A DNA stretch of 64,000 nt from a virus, in IMG/VR virus record IMGVR_UViG_3300035169_000077, positions 34,688 to 98,687 of that record, one strand, 5' to 3'. Each line of letters begins with the position of its first letter. Position 1 is the stretch's first letter. The notes under the pieces were generated by a model. The model was not told the DNA's origin, made no database searches, and saw only the letters and a program-made list of their open reading frames with translations. Below, piece by piece: positions 31,232-39,420 of this stretch. The position numbers and the translations under genes are program-made.

Positions 31232-31419
31232 CGTGCCCTCCTTATGTCGGACTCGGAAACTGCGGCGTCGCAGCACCCGTCTAGGGAGACCGTCCACCTA
31301 AGGTCCGGGGCAGCCTTCGATTCGAACGGTGCGCTGATCGTCCCGGTGCTGCCGTGCCAGGGGTGGTCCCGGCTGGTGATCAGGACGCGGTCGCCGGGCT
31401 TGAACGGGGCGGCTTTCAC
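31228..31419 (-). CDS. small KOW/SH3-like protein (63 aa)
   Basis: KAAPFKPGDRVLITSRDHPW, GSTGTISAPFES, DLRWTVSLDG fit a small SH3-like barrel. GTG start overlaps the stop upstream; the longer frame is a shadow. Confidence 0.65.
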   Translation of the reverse strand: MKAAPFKPGDRVLITSRDHPWHGSTGTISAPFESKAAPDLRWTVSLDGCCDAAVSESDIRRAR

Positions 31420-31757
31420 CGCTCGTCCTCGGTGACCTGCGGCGGCACGGCGGACGCCTCCTGATGGCAGCGGACGGTGAACCTCCGGTTGGCGTGCCAC
31501 CCCTCCGGGCCGGTGATGACCCCGACGCCCCGGAACGCCATCGACGCGGTGCAGGCGCACCAGACGACGAACTTCGCGGCGAGGTAGGACGGGTGGTGGA
31601 ACCGCAGGTCGTGAGGCACCGGGCCGCAGTCACGGGCGACCGTGGCGAAGAACTCCGCGAACGTCTCCGGCGTGAAGCTCCCCGCGTTGTGGACGTAGAC
31701 GGCGGCCTCCAGCTCGCCGTCCCAGGTGGTGAACGCCACGGTTCCCTTGGTGCTCAC
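31416..31757 (-). CDS. early protein of unknown function (113 aa)
   Basis: Beta-rich (VAFTTWDGELEAAVYVHNAG, LAAKFVVWCACTASMAFRGV), one CxC. Overlaps both neighbours by four bases. Not recognised. Confidence 0.65.
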   Translation of the reverse strand: MSTKGTVAFTTWDGELEAAVYVHNAGSFTPETFAEFFATVARDCGPVPHDLRFHHPSYLAAKFVVWCACTASMAFRGVGVITGPEGWHANRRFTVRCHQEASAVPPQVTEDER

Positions 31758-32005
31758 GGCGATGCCTCCGGCGCGTCCCTCGATGCCTCGCCGAGCACGA
31801 CGTGCTTCCCCTTGGCGTCGGCCTCGCTGATGAGCCCGCGGTCGTGCATCGCGTCCAGCGCCATGCGGGCCGTGACGTAGCCAACCCGGACGTGACGCTG
31901 GACGAGGGACGCCCAGACCTGCTCCCGTCCTGCGGCGAACCTGGCCACCTCGTCGTAGATCGCCTGATGGCCAGCTATCCAGTCGTCATACAGCGGATCA
32001 GTCAT
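31754..32005 (-). CDS. FtsK-gamma-like winged-helix protein (83 aa)
   Basis: ASLVQRHVRVGYVTARMALD, then AMHDRGLISEADAKGKHVVL matches the DNA-binding gamma domain of FtsK translocases, here free-standing without a motor. It could read host polar DNA motifs or act as a small regulator (inference). Confidence 0.7.
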   Translation of the reverse strand: MTDPLYDDWIAGHQAIYDEVARFAAGREQVWASLVQRHVRVGYVTARMALDAMHDRGLISEADAKGKHVVLGEASRDAPEASP

Positions 32006-32705
32006 GGCCGCCCTCCAGCGCCTCGCGGGCCAGCACCGGGTACGGCATGCCGGCGCGGCACTCGGCGATGGCCTCCAGCGCGGCCCGGTAGCGGAGTTGC
32101 AGGTCGCGGGCGGTGTTCCAGTCGCGTTCCAGGGTGGCGAGCCTGGCGCGGGCATGCAGGAGGCACGGGCGGCAGCCGAACGCGTCATGGGCCGTGCCGT
32201 TCGCGTGGCCTTCCTCGGCCGCGAGGGCGTGCGCGATCAGGTCCGCTTCAGTGAGGGGCGGCTCGCCTTTCAGGGTGGCGGCCTGCGCCGCGAGGTCGTC
32301 CCGCTCTTCGATCAGGCGCTGGTTCTCGCCCTGCCAGCGGGCCGCCGTCTTGAGTGCCGCGCTCACCTCACGATCGGTCTCGGCCTGCCGCTCGCGGGCC
32401 TTGTCCCGTTCCCTGGCGATCCGGTGAACATCACGGCCTAGCTCCTCGGTGACGCCCTTGAGGCTGGTGACCTCAGCGGCGAGGCGGGCGTTGTCGGCGG
32501 CCAGGGTGTTCCGCTCGTCAGCGAGTGCGGGGGCGAGCTCGCGGAGCAGCCGCACGCCGTACGTGAGGCCGTCAGCCCTGCCACGGTGATAGTTCGCGAG
32601 GTTCCGCGCCCCCTCGATGTCAGCGTCCGAGGCAGCGCCGAGGGATAGCCTCACGCCCTCCTCCAGCCGGACGGCGAGGGCCTCCGGCGTCAGCGGCTCA
32701 GGCAT
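31998..32705 (-). CDS. coiled-coil protein with zinc knuckle (235 aa)
   Basis: A long coiled coil (about 60-165: LADERNTLAADNARLAAEVT on) is followed by AFGCRPCLLHARARLATLER. Neighbouring genes at 32698 and 33185 also contain long coiled coils, suggesting a filament or hetero-oligomer. Confidence 0.7.
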   Translation of the reverse strand: MPEPLTPEALAVRLEEGVRLSLGAASDADIEGARNLANYHRGRADGLTYGVRLLRELAPALADERNTLAADNARLAAEVTSLKGVTEELGRDVHRIARERDKARERQAETDREVSAALKTAARWQGENQRLIEERDDLAAQAATLKGEPPLTEADLIAHALAAEEGHANGTAHDAFGCRPCLLHARARLATLERDWNTARDLQLRYRAALEAIAECRAGMPYPVLAREALEGGHD

Positions 32706-33192
32706 CGTCGCCTCCGAACCATGCGTGGCACGACGGGCAGCGGCGCGCCTCGCACTCCGGGCACTCAAGCTCGGCGACGGCGAAGTTCGTGCCGAACTCG
32801 CTACCGCACCCGCCGCACGTCACGTCCAGCCAGCCCGGTTCCCCGTCACGAGGGCGCACGTCCGCCGGCCGCGCGCCGCTGGCCTCCAGGTAGGCGATGA
32901 GCTCACGGCGGACGGACTCGCCATCCTGGCCGCCCTGCAGCGCGATGCGCCGGACCTCGGCGAGCTGCTCGTGGAGCCTGCCGTGCGACGTGGCCAGCGC
33001 GTTGCACTCCCCGCGCAGCCGCTCCCGCTCGGCCTTGACTTCCGTGTGACGCTTCTGGACGTCGGCGAGGGTTTCAGCCCATCGCTGGTTGGCGGCCAGG
33101 GCGTGGGCCAGCTTCGCGGCGAGCTGGTCCCGCTCGGTGGTGCTCTCGCTGACCGTGAGCTCATCAAGCTGTGCTGGCGTCGGCTCAGGCAC
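32698..33192 (-). CDS. coiled-coil protein with C-terminal zinc ribbon (164 aa)
   Basis: Coiled coil to about residue 90, then LDVTCGGCGSEFGTNFAVAE, LECPECEARRCPSCHAW: three Cys pairs. Overlaps both neighbours by eight bases. Confidence 0.7.
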   Translation of the reverse strand: MPEPTPAQLDELTVSESTTERDQLAAKLAHALAANQRWAETLADVQKRHTEVKAERERLRGECNALATSHGRLHEQLAEVRRIALQGGQDGESVRRELIAYLEASGARPADVRPRDGEPGWLDVTCGGCGSEFGTNFAVAELECPECEARRCPSCHAWFGGDDA

Positions 33193-34156
33193 CGCGGGCC
33201 TCCCCGGAGCCGGCCGGGGTGGCGTCAGCGATGCCTGCCTCGTTCAGCAGCTCGCGGAGGCGGCCTGCCTCGCGGCGGGCCATGTCCCGCTCGCCGATCA
33301 GCAGGTCCCTGTGCTCACGAACATCGGAGAGCGCGATGACAAGGAGGCGCTCCTGCTCGCTGAGCCGGGCGTTCCCGGTGGTGAGCTCGTCGATCCTGCG
33401 CACGTCGCCGAGGTTGTGGGCAAGCTCGCGGTGCTCGGCCAGCTCCCTGCGCGCTTCGGCCAGTTCCTCGCGGAGGCCGCTGGCCCCGATCCCCGCATCG
33501 GCGGCGACCTCCCACCCGGCGTCCGTGTCTGCCTGCTCGTCATAGCCGGGCTTGCCGCGCCCCCGCTCAGATGCGCCGGCGTGCCAGTCATCCCACGCCT
33601 TGCGGGCGGCTTTCCCTGGCGCGGCCTCCGGCGCGGGCGCGTCGTGCGGGTGCCACGCCTTCACGGCGGTCACGTCGGCGACCGCGATCACCTTCAGGGC
33701 GGACGCCTCGTGCGTGGCGTCCGCGATCTTGACGATGCGCCCGGGTGGCACCCCGGGGGCGAACGCGATCACGAGCACCCCGCCTTCGCAGCCTGTGCGG
33801 ACGATGCGGGCGCCCCCGGCGGGAACCTCGATGGGGTCCGGCGCGGGATCGTACGTCTCCCGGAGCACGTCATCGTCGATCGGGTAGTACTCGCCCCGGA
33901 CGCCCCTGATCAGCCACTGGCTGTCCTTGACGCCAACCCAGGTGGAGTGGAGCCTGTCGTAGACCTCGGCGGTGATGCCCGGGTCGCGCTGCAGGGCCTC
34001 CGGGCTGGCGAAGCGGAACAGGCCCTGCGTGAATGCCTGGACCTCCTCGAAGTTGGAGCCGGTCCACCGGATCGCGCTGACGGTGACGGGCTTCTTCCGG
34101 TACAGGCCGCTGGCGCGGTCAGGGGCGATCGTTTCCCCGGTATCAGTTCCGGTCAT
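33185..34156 (-). CDS. phage protein: PGDYG-type N-domain fused to coiled coil (323 aa)
   Basis: Residues ~17-105 (LYRKKPVTVSAIRWTGSNFE, DSQWLIRGVRGEYYPIDDDV) belong to a small domain widespread in phages and of unknown role. A second beta domain follows (GARIVRTGCEGGVLVIAFAP), then a long coiled coil from about 215. The leader AAGGAATCCCTC before the ATG is repeated before the 34186 gene. Confidence 0.75.
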   Translation of the reverse strand: MTGTDTGETIAPDRASGLYRKKPVTVSAIRWTGSNFEEVQAFTQGLFRFASPEALQRDPGITAEVYDRLHSTWVGVKDSQWLIRGVRGEYYPIDDDVLRETYDPAPDPIEVPAGGARIVRTGCEGGVLVIAFAPGVPPGRIVKIADATHEASALKVIAVADVTAVKAWHPHDAPAPEAAPGKAARKAWDDWHAGASERGRGKPGYDEQADTDAGWEVAADAGIGASGLREELAEARRELAEHRELAHNLGDVRRIDELTTGNARLSEQERLLVIALSDVREHRDLLIGERDMARREAGRLRELLNEAGIADATPAGSGEARGA

Positions 34157-34185
34157 GAGGGATTCCTTCGGTTCGGGATGGGGGG

Positions 34186-34407
34186 CTAGCGCTTGAGGAG
34201 GCCGATGACCACTGCGATGCCCACGACCACCAGCAGTACGAAAACCGTGACGGCCGCGCCGATCCACAGCGGCGACACCACCCACCACCACGACCAGCCG
34301 ATCTTGTGCAGCAGCTTGAGCGCGACGAACAGGATGGTCAGCAGGCCGGCGAAGCCGGTCCCGCCGGATGCCGAGGCGCTTGCGCTCGCGCCCTGGTTAC
34401 GTGCCAT
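34186..34407 (-). CDS. two-span membrane protein (73 aa)
   Basis: FAGLLTILFVALKLLHKIGW, SWWWVVSPLWIGAAVTVFVL: the LKLxxxIxWSWWWVxxPLW pattern is a recurrent phage membrane family. Ser/Ala-rich N-terminus outside the spans, RKL-type basic end. Ribosome site AAGGAATCCCTC. Confidence 0.8.
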   Translation of the reverse strand: MARNQGASASASASGGTGFAGLLTILFVALKLLHKIGWSWWWVVSPLWIGAAVTVFVLLVVVGIAVVIGLLKR

Positions 34408-34443
34408 GAGGGATTCCTTTCGCTTGGACCGGGGGGTGGCCCC

Positions 34444-34479
34444 GTGCGCGTCCCGCCCGGGGAAGAGAGGGACGCGCAC
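34444..34479 (-). terminator. 11-bp hairpin inside operon B (attenuator?)
   Basis: GTGCGCGTCCC / GGGACGCGCAC with a 14-base loop in the 87-base gap between two genes, the widest gap in operon B. It may stop or process the transcript so that distal genes are made at a lower level. Confidence 0.6.
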
Positions 34480-34494
34480 GAGGGGATCGGGGGG

Positions 34495-35019
34495 CTAGCT
34501 GGCCGCGTCGGGCATCTCGCGGAGGACCCGGGCGACGCGCTCCCGGATGGCCTCCAGCGCGTCAGCGCCGCCGATGGTGTCGCGTACCGTGGCGATGTTC
34601 AGGACCACCTTCAGCTCGGCCTCAAGGCCTGCCACCTGCGCGGCGAGGTCCGGGCCTGCCTCCGCGCGGTGCCCGTCCATCCCGGCGTACTGCCACTGCC
34701 CGGGGGCGTAGAGGGCCACGGGCTTCAGCAGCGGGGCCGTCGCGGTCATGTCCGGGGTGCCGATGACCAGCGTGCCTTCAGTGCAGCCGATGCCGTCCGC
34801 CTCCCACTGCTGGTCCGGGCCGGTGAAGGTGGTCACGGTCACCGTGGGCGGTCCGGCGCGGCGTGCCGCGACCGCGTCCGCCGCATCCCGGAAGCCGACC
34901 TGTACCTCCGGCGGAAGCGCGTCGAACGGCAGGCCCGCGCCGAACGTGACGTTCTCGCCGACGATGAAGGCCCCGAAGGCGGCGTAGGCGACCTCGCCCA
35001 GGGGAGTTTCCTCGGTCAT
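34495..35019 (-). CDS. early protein of unknown function (174 aa)
   Basis: AYAAFGAFIVGENVTFGAGL and a beta-rich core (TVTVTTFTGPDQQWEADGIG), then a helical end (LEAIRERVARVLREMPDAAS). Not recognised. Confidence 0.65.
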   Translation of the reverse strand: MTEETPLGEVAYAAFGAFIVGENVTFGAGLPFDALPPEVQVGFRDAADAVAARRAGPPTVTVTTFTGPDQQWEADGIGCTEGTLVIGTPDMTATAPLLKPVALYAPGQWQYAGMDGHRAEAGPDLAAQVAGLEAELKVVLNIATVRDTIGGADALEAIRERVARVLREMPDAAS

Positions 35020-35393
35020 TGACTGGTCCTCTCGGTTTCGCCGGTCCCGGCACCGTGCCGGGCCTGGGTGTCGTGCTGTCCTGCGGGCGGGGCCGTCCCG
35101 GCTTTCTGGGCGCGGACCAGCTCGGCGTGGGCGGCGGCCTTCGCCCGGAAGGCGGCCATGTCGCCGAGGGTCTCCGGGTCGACGGTGGCCTCTGCCGGGG
35201 GCGCGGCATTCCAGGGCTGCAATGACGAGATCGGCCGCCACCCTTGCCCCCACATGGCCGTGACGTACTCGGCGGCGAACGGCTCGCAGTCCGCGGCATC
35301 CGCGCCGGAGGCCACCGCGGCGTCCCGTTCGCGGAGACGGCGGGCGAGGGAATCGACGGCGCGGCGCTTGGCGCGGTCCTCTGCGGCGGTCAC
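35016..35393 (-). CDS. early protein of unknown function (125 aa)
   Basis: Charged helical N-terminus (AEDRAKRRAVDSLARRLRER), then AEYVTAMWGQGWRPISSLQP and a polar Thr/Gly/Gln tail. The WGQGWRP segment I recall from actinophage proteins. GTG start overlaps the stop before it. Confidence 0.65.
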   Translation of the reverse strand: MTAAEDRAKRRAVDSLARRLRERDAAVASGADAADCEPFAAEYVTAMWGQGWRPISSLQPWNAAPPAEATVDPETLGDMAAFRAKAAAHAELVRAQKAGTAPPAGQHDTQARHGAGTGETERTSQ

Positions 35394-35731
35394 GATGCCC
35401 TCCTGGCTGCGGTGACGGTCGCGCAGGTGATGAGGTGATCGGGCTTCGGGGCGCGGCAGCATGGGCACGCGGGGCGCTCCGGCTTCCGGTACTTCTGGCC
35501 GGCGACGGCGTGGGCTGCCTTGCACCCGGGGCACGCGTCCTCCCCGGCCCGCAGGTGCTGGCGGTAGCCGTAGTCGCTGCCGCACGCCTCGCCCGGCCCG
35601 GTGAGGCCGGTGGCGATGCTGCGGGTGCCGCCCTTCCCGTTGCCGTCCGGGAGCAGCCCGAGGGCGGTCATCTCGGCCTCGAACGCGAGGACCGTCGCTG
35701 ACGCCCGGTCGCAGGGGCGGGGGGCGGTCAC
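35390..35731 (-). CDS. zinc-knuckle protein (113 aa)
   Basis: CGSDYGYRQHLRAGEDACPG, then CKAAHA, RPACPCCRAPKPDH: the GxxxYxxHxRxGExxCxxCxxA pattern is shared by many actinophage and Streptomyces small proteins. Starts with a CDRAS helix. Confidence 0.7.
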   Translation of the reverse strand: MTAPRPCDRASATVLAFEAEMTALGLLPDGNGKGGTRSIATGLTGPGEACGSDYGYRQHLRAGEDACPGCKAAHAVAGQKYRKPERPACPCCRAPKPDHLITCATVTAARRAS

Positions 35732-36030
35732 CGGGTACCTCCCGGGGCCAGCCCGAGGAGAGCCGCGACCTCCGCCGTCCGCCCCTGCTGCTCGGCGAGC
35801 CTCCCCGTGCACGTAGGGCACCACGACAGGCCCTCAGGCAGGTCGTGCGGGGCTTCCCGGATGATCGCCTGCGACTCGACGTGCGGGCCTGTGGACTGGC
35901 CGCACAGCGTCTCCGTGGCACGCTGGCCTTTGGGTCCTTCCTCGCGGACCACGTGGACGCGGCGGACCTGCCCGGCTCGCCTGCCGTCCTGGACGTAGCC
36001 ACGCTGGCAGGTGCGGACAGGGGCGCTCAC
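35728..36030 (-). CDS. small Cys-containing protein (100 aa)
   Basis: Basic start (RTCQRGYVQDGRRAGQVRRV), ETLCGQSTG and SWCPTCTGRLAEQQG. Likely zinc bound by four dispersed Cys. Confidence 0.6.
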   Translation of the reverse strand: MSAPVRTCQRGYVQDGRRAGQVRRVHVVREEGPKGQRATETLCGQSTGPHVESQAIIREAPHDLPEGLSWCPTCTGRLAEQQGRTAEVAALLGLAPGGTR

Positions 36031-36389
36031 CGGGCACCTCCCGGCACCAGCACGGGACGGGGCACGGAAAGCTCCCGGGCCTTGCGGACGATCGCGTCAC
36101 GGAGGGCACGGGACTTCGCGCCGAGGAGCCTGCGGGCGCGGTCCCCCCGCTTGCGGCGGGAAAGCCACCACAGGACCGCCGCGATGACCACGGCGATGGC
36201 CTCCCCGGCCGCGTTCCACCCCGCGCCGGCGGCGAGGTCAGCCATGGCCGCGACGGCGTTGGCCGCAGCGGCCCCGGCCCACCATGACCCGGCGGGGACT
36301 GGCCGCAGGGCGCGGACGAGGGCGAGGACGAGCGCCTCCGCGCCCGTCTCGGCGGCGGCCGTCGCGATCATGACGACAGGGCCGGTCAC
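36027..36389 (-). CDS. membrane protein (120 aa)
   Basis: Two or three hydrophobic Ala-rich spans (VVMIATAAAETGAEALVLAL; AIAVVIAAVLWWLS) and a basic C-terminal region (RRKRGDRARRLLGAKSRALR). Unknown role. Confidence 0.65.
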   Translation of the reverse strand: MTGPVVMIATAAAETGAEALVLALVRALRPVPAGSWWAGAAAANAVAAMADLAAGAGWNAAGEAIAVVIAAVLWWLSRRKRGDRARRLLGAKSRALRDAIVRKARELSVPRPVLVPGGAR

Positions 36390-36643
36390 GGGACGTCGCC
36401 CCGGACCATCGCGTCAACGGCGACCTCAAGGGCCTCGGCGATCAGCCACGCCGTACGCAGGGTCGGGCCGCTCTTGCGGGCCTGGAGGCTGAAGAGGGTC
36501 CCCTCGCTGACCCCGGACTCGGCCGCGAGCCTCTTCACGGTCCAGCGGCGAGCCAGCCGCAGGCGGGTCATCGACTTGGTGAACGACACGTCGGGGTCCC
36601 TCACGGCGGTCAGGGGCAACTCGGCCGGCGGGCTAGCGGGCAT
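36386..36643 (-). CDS. XRE-family regulator inside operon B (85 aa)
   Basis: MTRLRLARRWTVKRLAAESG, VSEGTLFSLQARKSGPTLRT: HTH_3 fold. Embedded in the replication operon, so it may repress or tune its own transcript. Confidence 0.8.
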   Translation of the reverse strand: MPASPPAELPLTAVRDPDVSFTKSMTRLRLARRWTVKRLAAESGVSEGTLFSLQARKSGPTLRTAWLIAEALEVAVDAMVRGDVP

Positions 36644-36968
36644 TCGCCCTCCTCGGGGTTGCGGGGGTAACGGGACGGGAGGGACGGCGGGGGCGGGCGG
36701 ACGGCGCGGAGCCGATCAGCCGGACCCTTGCGAGGGCCTTGCATGACCAGGCGTGCGGCCTGAAGCGGTGCTCGCCCGAACGGCACTGGTAGTCGTCGGG
36801 GACGCGGCGGCAGCGGGGCGTGTCGGTGATGTCCCAGCGGACGACCCACGGCCCGTCAGGGCCGGTGCTGAGGGCGAGCAGCTCGCCCGTGGCCATGAGG
36901 GCGAACAGCACCCGCTCTGCGCAGTCGGGGCAGTCCCCGAGGCCCGGTCTCGGCCGTGAGGTGCTCAT
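36633..36968 (-). CDS. zinc-type protein next to initiator gene (111 aa)
   Basis: DCPDCAERVLFALMATGELL, a beta middle (WVVRWDITDTPRCRRVPDDY) and QCRSGEHRFRPHAWSCKAL. Arg/Pro-rich tail. ATGA overlap with the putative initiator gene upstream. Confidence 0.7.
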   Translation of the reverse strand: MSTSRPRPGLGDCPDCAERVLFALMATGELLALSTGPDGPWVVRWDITDTPRCRRVPDDYQCRSGEHRFRPHAWSCKALARVRLIGSAPSARPRRPSRPVTPATPRRANAR

Positions 36969-38293
36969 GCGGTCATCGCCTCGGTCTTGACGTGGTGGGC
37001 GTTGTCTTCCGGGAGGCCGCACTTGCAGTAGTTCTCGCCCATGCTGGTGCGGTACTCGAAGCTGAAGGCGTGCCGTTTGGGGCCTTGGCCCGGGTTTGCC
37101 TGCGGCCGGATCTCGTCCCATTCGGGGTCGGCGAGGATCTCCCGGAGCGTCTGGCCTGCCGGGTCTGGCGGCAGGAGGTTCGCGATGTCCGCTTCCTTGC
37201 GCACGCTGGTGCGGTAATAGCCGGGAGTGCTGATCACGGTGCCGTTTTCCTCGGCCCGCTTGTCGATGACGCCCTTGGCGAAGCGGGCTTCCTGGGGAGT
37301 GACCACCCGGGCGCGGCCCTTGCAGAACTCATCGGAGATGGCGGCGAGCGCCGCAGCCTCGAAAGCGTCACGGGACCGGGAAGCGTCACCGGAACCGTCA
37401 CGGCGGCGACGCTTCTGAGCTGCGGTTCCATTGCCGGCGACGCTTGCGGAAAGGCGTTTCGCCTGGTCAGAAGCGTCACGGCCCGCGCGTGCGCCTGATT
37501 TTGACTCACCCGGCAGATAGATAGATCTATCTTGATCATCCAGGGAAGCGTCACCAGGAATGTGACGCTTCTGGCCTGCGGAAATGGTTCCCGTGACGCT
37601 TCCGGAAGCGTCAAAAGAAGCGTCACCGGCAAAGGGTGAAGCGTCACCGTTGCGGCGTGCGGTGACGCATCCCACGCATGCCACCGCGATGTTTCCCGCG
37701 TTCATTTCCCCGTCCCTGTTGACCATTTCCCATGCGCCCGAGTCGCGGGCGCGGCCCTTCCCCCACCTGACCGGCACCGAGCAGAACCGGCACCGGTCGC
37801 CGTCCCTGGCCCGCACGGCGTCCCTGAGGGCCTTGTCCCGGTAGATGGCCTGCCTCGGCCGCCTCGCCGTCGCGGGACGCCGTGCCGTGGCCGCAGGGGC
37901 CACGGGCTGCACCAGGGCCGGGGCGGCCTGCGCGGTGCCGTCCCACCGTTCCCGCCAGTTCACGAACTGGTAGCCGTCTTTCACCTTCCGCCAGATGCCC
38001 ATGCGGACGAGGATGCCGGCGGCCCGTTCCCCGTCGCTGGTCAGCGTCGCCAGCACGGAGGCGCGGATGAATCCCGTGTTCCCGTTGCGGGCGCACCAAG
38101 CGCCCGCCTTGGACAGGACCCCGGCCGTCGCGTCGTCAAGGTCGCGGGTGTCGGCGGAGTCTCCGAAGGTGTCATGGGGGGTGAACTTCACTGGCGCTGC
38201 CCATTCCAGGGGCAGCGCGGGGGGTGCGCCATGAGGTGCGTCCGATCGGTGCAGCGGGATTAACGTCGGCCGGCGGCAGTGCATGACGCCCAC
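36965..38293 (-). CDS. putative replication initiator with HNH-like zinc domain
   Basis: 442 residues. Residues ~35-130 (VKFTPHDTFGDSADTRDLDD, TSDGERAAGILVRMGIWRKV) form a winged-helix domain like those of phage replication proteins. Then an HNH-like Cys unit (DGDRCRFCSVPV, IAVACVGCVTARR), a low-complexity linker whose DNA carries the iterons (37361-37669), and a C-terminal helical domain (TPQEARFAKGVIDKRAEENG). Initiator role is inferred from the winged helix, iterons and position. GTG start overlaps the stop before it; a GTG at 38191 is an alternative. Confidence 0.7.
   Translation of the reverse strand: MGVMHCRRPTLIPLHRSDAPHGAPPALPLEWAAPVKFTPHDTFGDSADTRDLDDATAGVLSKAGAWCARNGNTGFIRASVLATLTSDGERAAGILVRMGIWRKVKDGYQFVNWRERWDGTAQAAPALVQPVAPAATARRPATARRPRQAIYRDKALRDAVRARDGDRCRFCSVPVRWGKGRARDSGAWEMVNRDGEMNAGNIAVACVGCVTARRNGDASPFAGDASFDASGSVTGTISAGQKRHIPGDASLDDQDRSIYLPGESKSGARAGRDASDQAKRLSASVAGNGTAAQKRRRRDGSGDASRSRDAFEAAALAAISDEFCKGRARVVTPQEARFAKGVIDKRAEENGTVISTPGYYRTSVRKEADIANLLPPDPAGQTLREILADPEWDEIRPQANPGQGPKRHAFSFEYRTSMGENYCKCGLPEDNAHHVKTEAMTA
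37361..37669. other. candidate replication origin: iteron cluster with AT-rich block inside the initiator gene
   Basis: About 13 copies of the 10-mer GAAGCGTCAC or close variants in 310 bases. Direct at 37361, 37380, 37392, 37470, 37545, 37605, 37617, 37638; inverted at 37408, 37438, 37562, 37593, 37662. Between copies at 37497-37540 lies an AT-rich stretch with AGATAGATAGATCTATCTTG, unusual at this G+C and a good DNA-unwinding element. The two orientations encode different peptides (GDAS against QKRH), so the repeat is conserved as DNA. Confidence 0.7.
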
Positions 38294-38487
38294 TACGGCG
38301 CACCCCTCTCGATCGGCGGGTTGTCACCACGCAGCCCGAGCCCGAGGCATCCCGTCCATGCCGGGGCAGCCAGCACCGTCAGGCACGCGAGCAGCGGCAG
38401 CAGGGACGGGAGCGAGAGCGGCCGGGGGACGGCGACGATCAGGCCGAAGACAAAGGCGGCGACGATCGCGGCCAGGCGGTCCCTCAT
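38293..38487 (-). CDS. two-span membrane protein (64 aa)
   Basis: Spans at about 4-21 (LAAIVAAFVFGLIVAVP) and 27-46 (LLPLLACLTVLAAPAWTG). Its TAG stop overlaps the GTG of the initiator gene (TAGTG); ATGA overlap upstream. Could anchor the replication complex, but that is only position. Confidence 0.65.
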   Translation of the reverse strand: MRDRLAAIVAAFVFGLIVAVPRPLSLPSLLPLLACLTVLAAPAWTGCLGLGLRGDNPPIERGAP

Positions 38488-39395
38488 GGCGGCGTCACCG
38501 GCCCGTTGCCCTCCCAGTTGCGGCGCATGCCGCCGCGTGCCATGCCCAGGTAGTCCTCTATCGCGGCCCCGGTGAATCGGCCCTTGCCGTTGGCGACGCG
38601 GAGGCTTGCGCACATCAGCGTGATCGCGCCGAAGCTGGCGTCTTCGCGAGCGGCGAGGAACTTGTCCAGGTGATCCCGCTTCTTCTTGCTGAGCTGAGAG
38701 AACGGCGGGGACAGGAACAGGATGGTGAACTCATCGTCGCCGTCGATAACGGTCGTGTGGCTCAGGTACCGGACCCCGGGGATCTCGCGCACGGGAGTGA
38801 ACAACAGTCGCACCGCTCCCGCCGCAGACAGGTCAGCGAACCCCCGGCGCACGGCCAGCGGCGTACGGCGCTCAGATCTCGCCATGAGGTCGATCGTCAG
38901 CTTCCCGACCGGCGGCAGCGGGGGGAGTCCGGCGGGACACCGTAGGCACCGCACGTGACTGTTTCCCTCATGGCGAATCTCGCCGGCGAAGGCGTGCGCC
39001 ACTATCTCCGGAAGAATCGCCGCGAACGCGCGGGCGCGGTCGCCTGCCGGGCAGGCGCATGAGTCGCCGCAGCCCGACTGTCCCAGCGCGTGGGCGACGA
39101 ACGACGCGGCGGCATCGTAGGCGCCCTCGCCGTACTGGGGATCGAGCACGATGTTGTGCGCCTCGGTGCCGATCACGACGTCCGCGTTGCGCGTGTCGTC
39201 GCCGTCCCGGCCGTGATACGGGCGCATCATCAGGCCGGTCCAGTGATGGTAGGCGCAGCACCTGTCCCCGGCCACCTCAGGATTGGCGATGCAGCCCTGC
39301 TCTTCCGGGTCCGCGAGGTTCTCGATCCAGCCTGCCGCAGCCCACGTAGCCGGGTCGTTCCATGTCGGCGCGGGTGCGCCCTGCGGACTGTTCAA
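38484..39395 (-). CDS. first gene of operon B, Cys-rich protein (303 aa)
   Basis: Cys clusters GCIANPEVAGDRCCAYHHW and GCGDSCACPAGDRARA, later VRCLRCPAG; the middle is beta-rich (RRGFADLSAAGAVRLLFTPV), and the end is basic (SQLSKKKRDHLDKFL, MARGGMRRNWEGN). TTG start with GGAAGG upstream. No known family recognised. Being first after the promoter at 39421, it may act at the onset of replication. Confidence 0.7.
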   Translation of the reverse strand: MNSPQGAPAPTWNDPATWAAAGWIENLADPEEQGCIANPEVAGDRCCAYHHWTGLMMRPYHGRDGDDTRNADVVIGTEAHNIVLDPQYGEGAYDAAASFVAHALGQSGCGDSCACPAGDRARAFAAILPEIVAHAFAGEIRHEGNSHVRCLRCPAGLPPLPPVGKLTIDLMARSERRTPLAVRRGFADLSAAGAVRLLFTPVREIPGVRYLSHTTVIDGDDEFTILFLSPPFSQLSKKKRDHLDKFLAAREDASFGAITLMCASLRVANGKGRFTGAAIEDYLGMARGGMRRNWEGNGPVTPP

Positions 39396-39420
39396 CGCTC
39401 GCCTTCCGATCGCCCAGAAC

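Noticed and set aside
37361-37669. Protein repeat (GDAS) as sole cause of the repeated DNA
   Set aside because: Copies in the opposite orientation encode different residues (QKRH, RRRR) but keep the same 10-mer, so selection at DNA level explains the data better.
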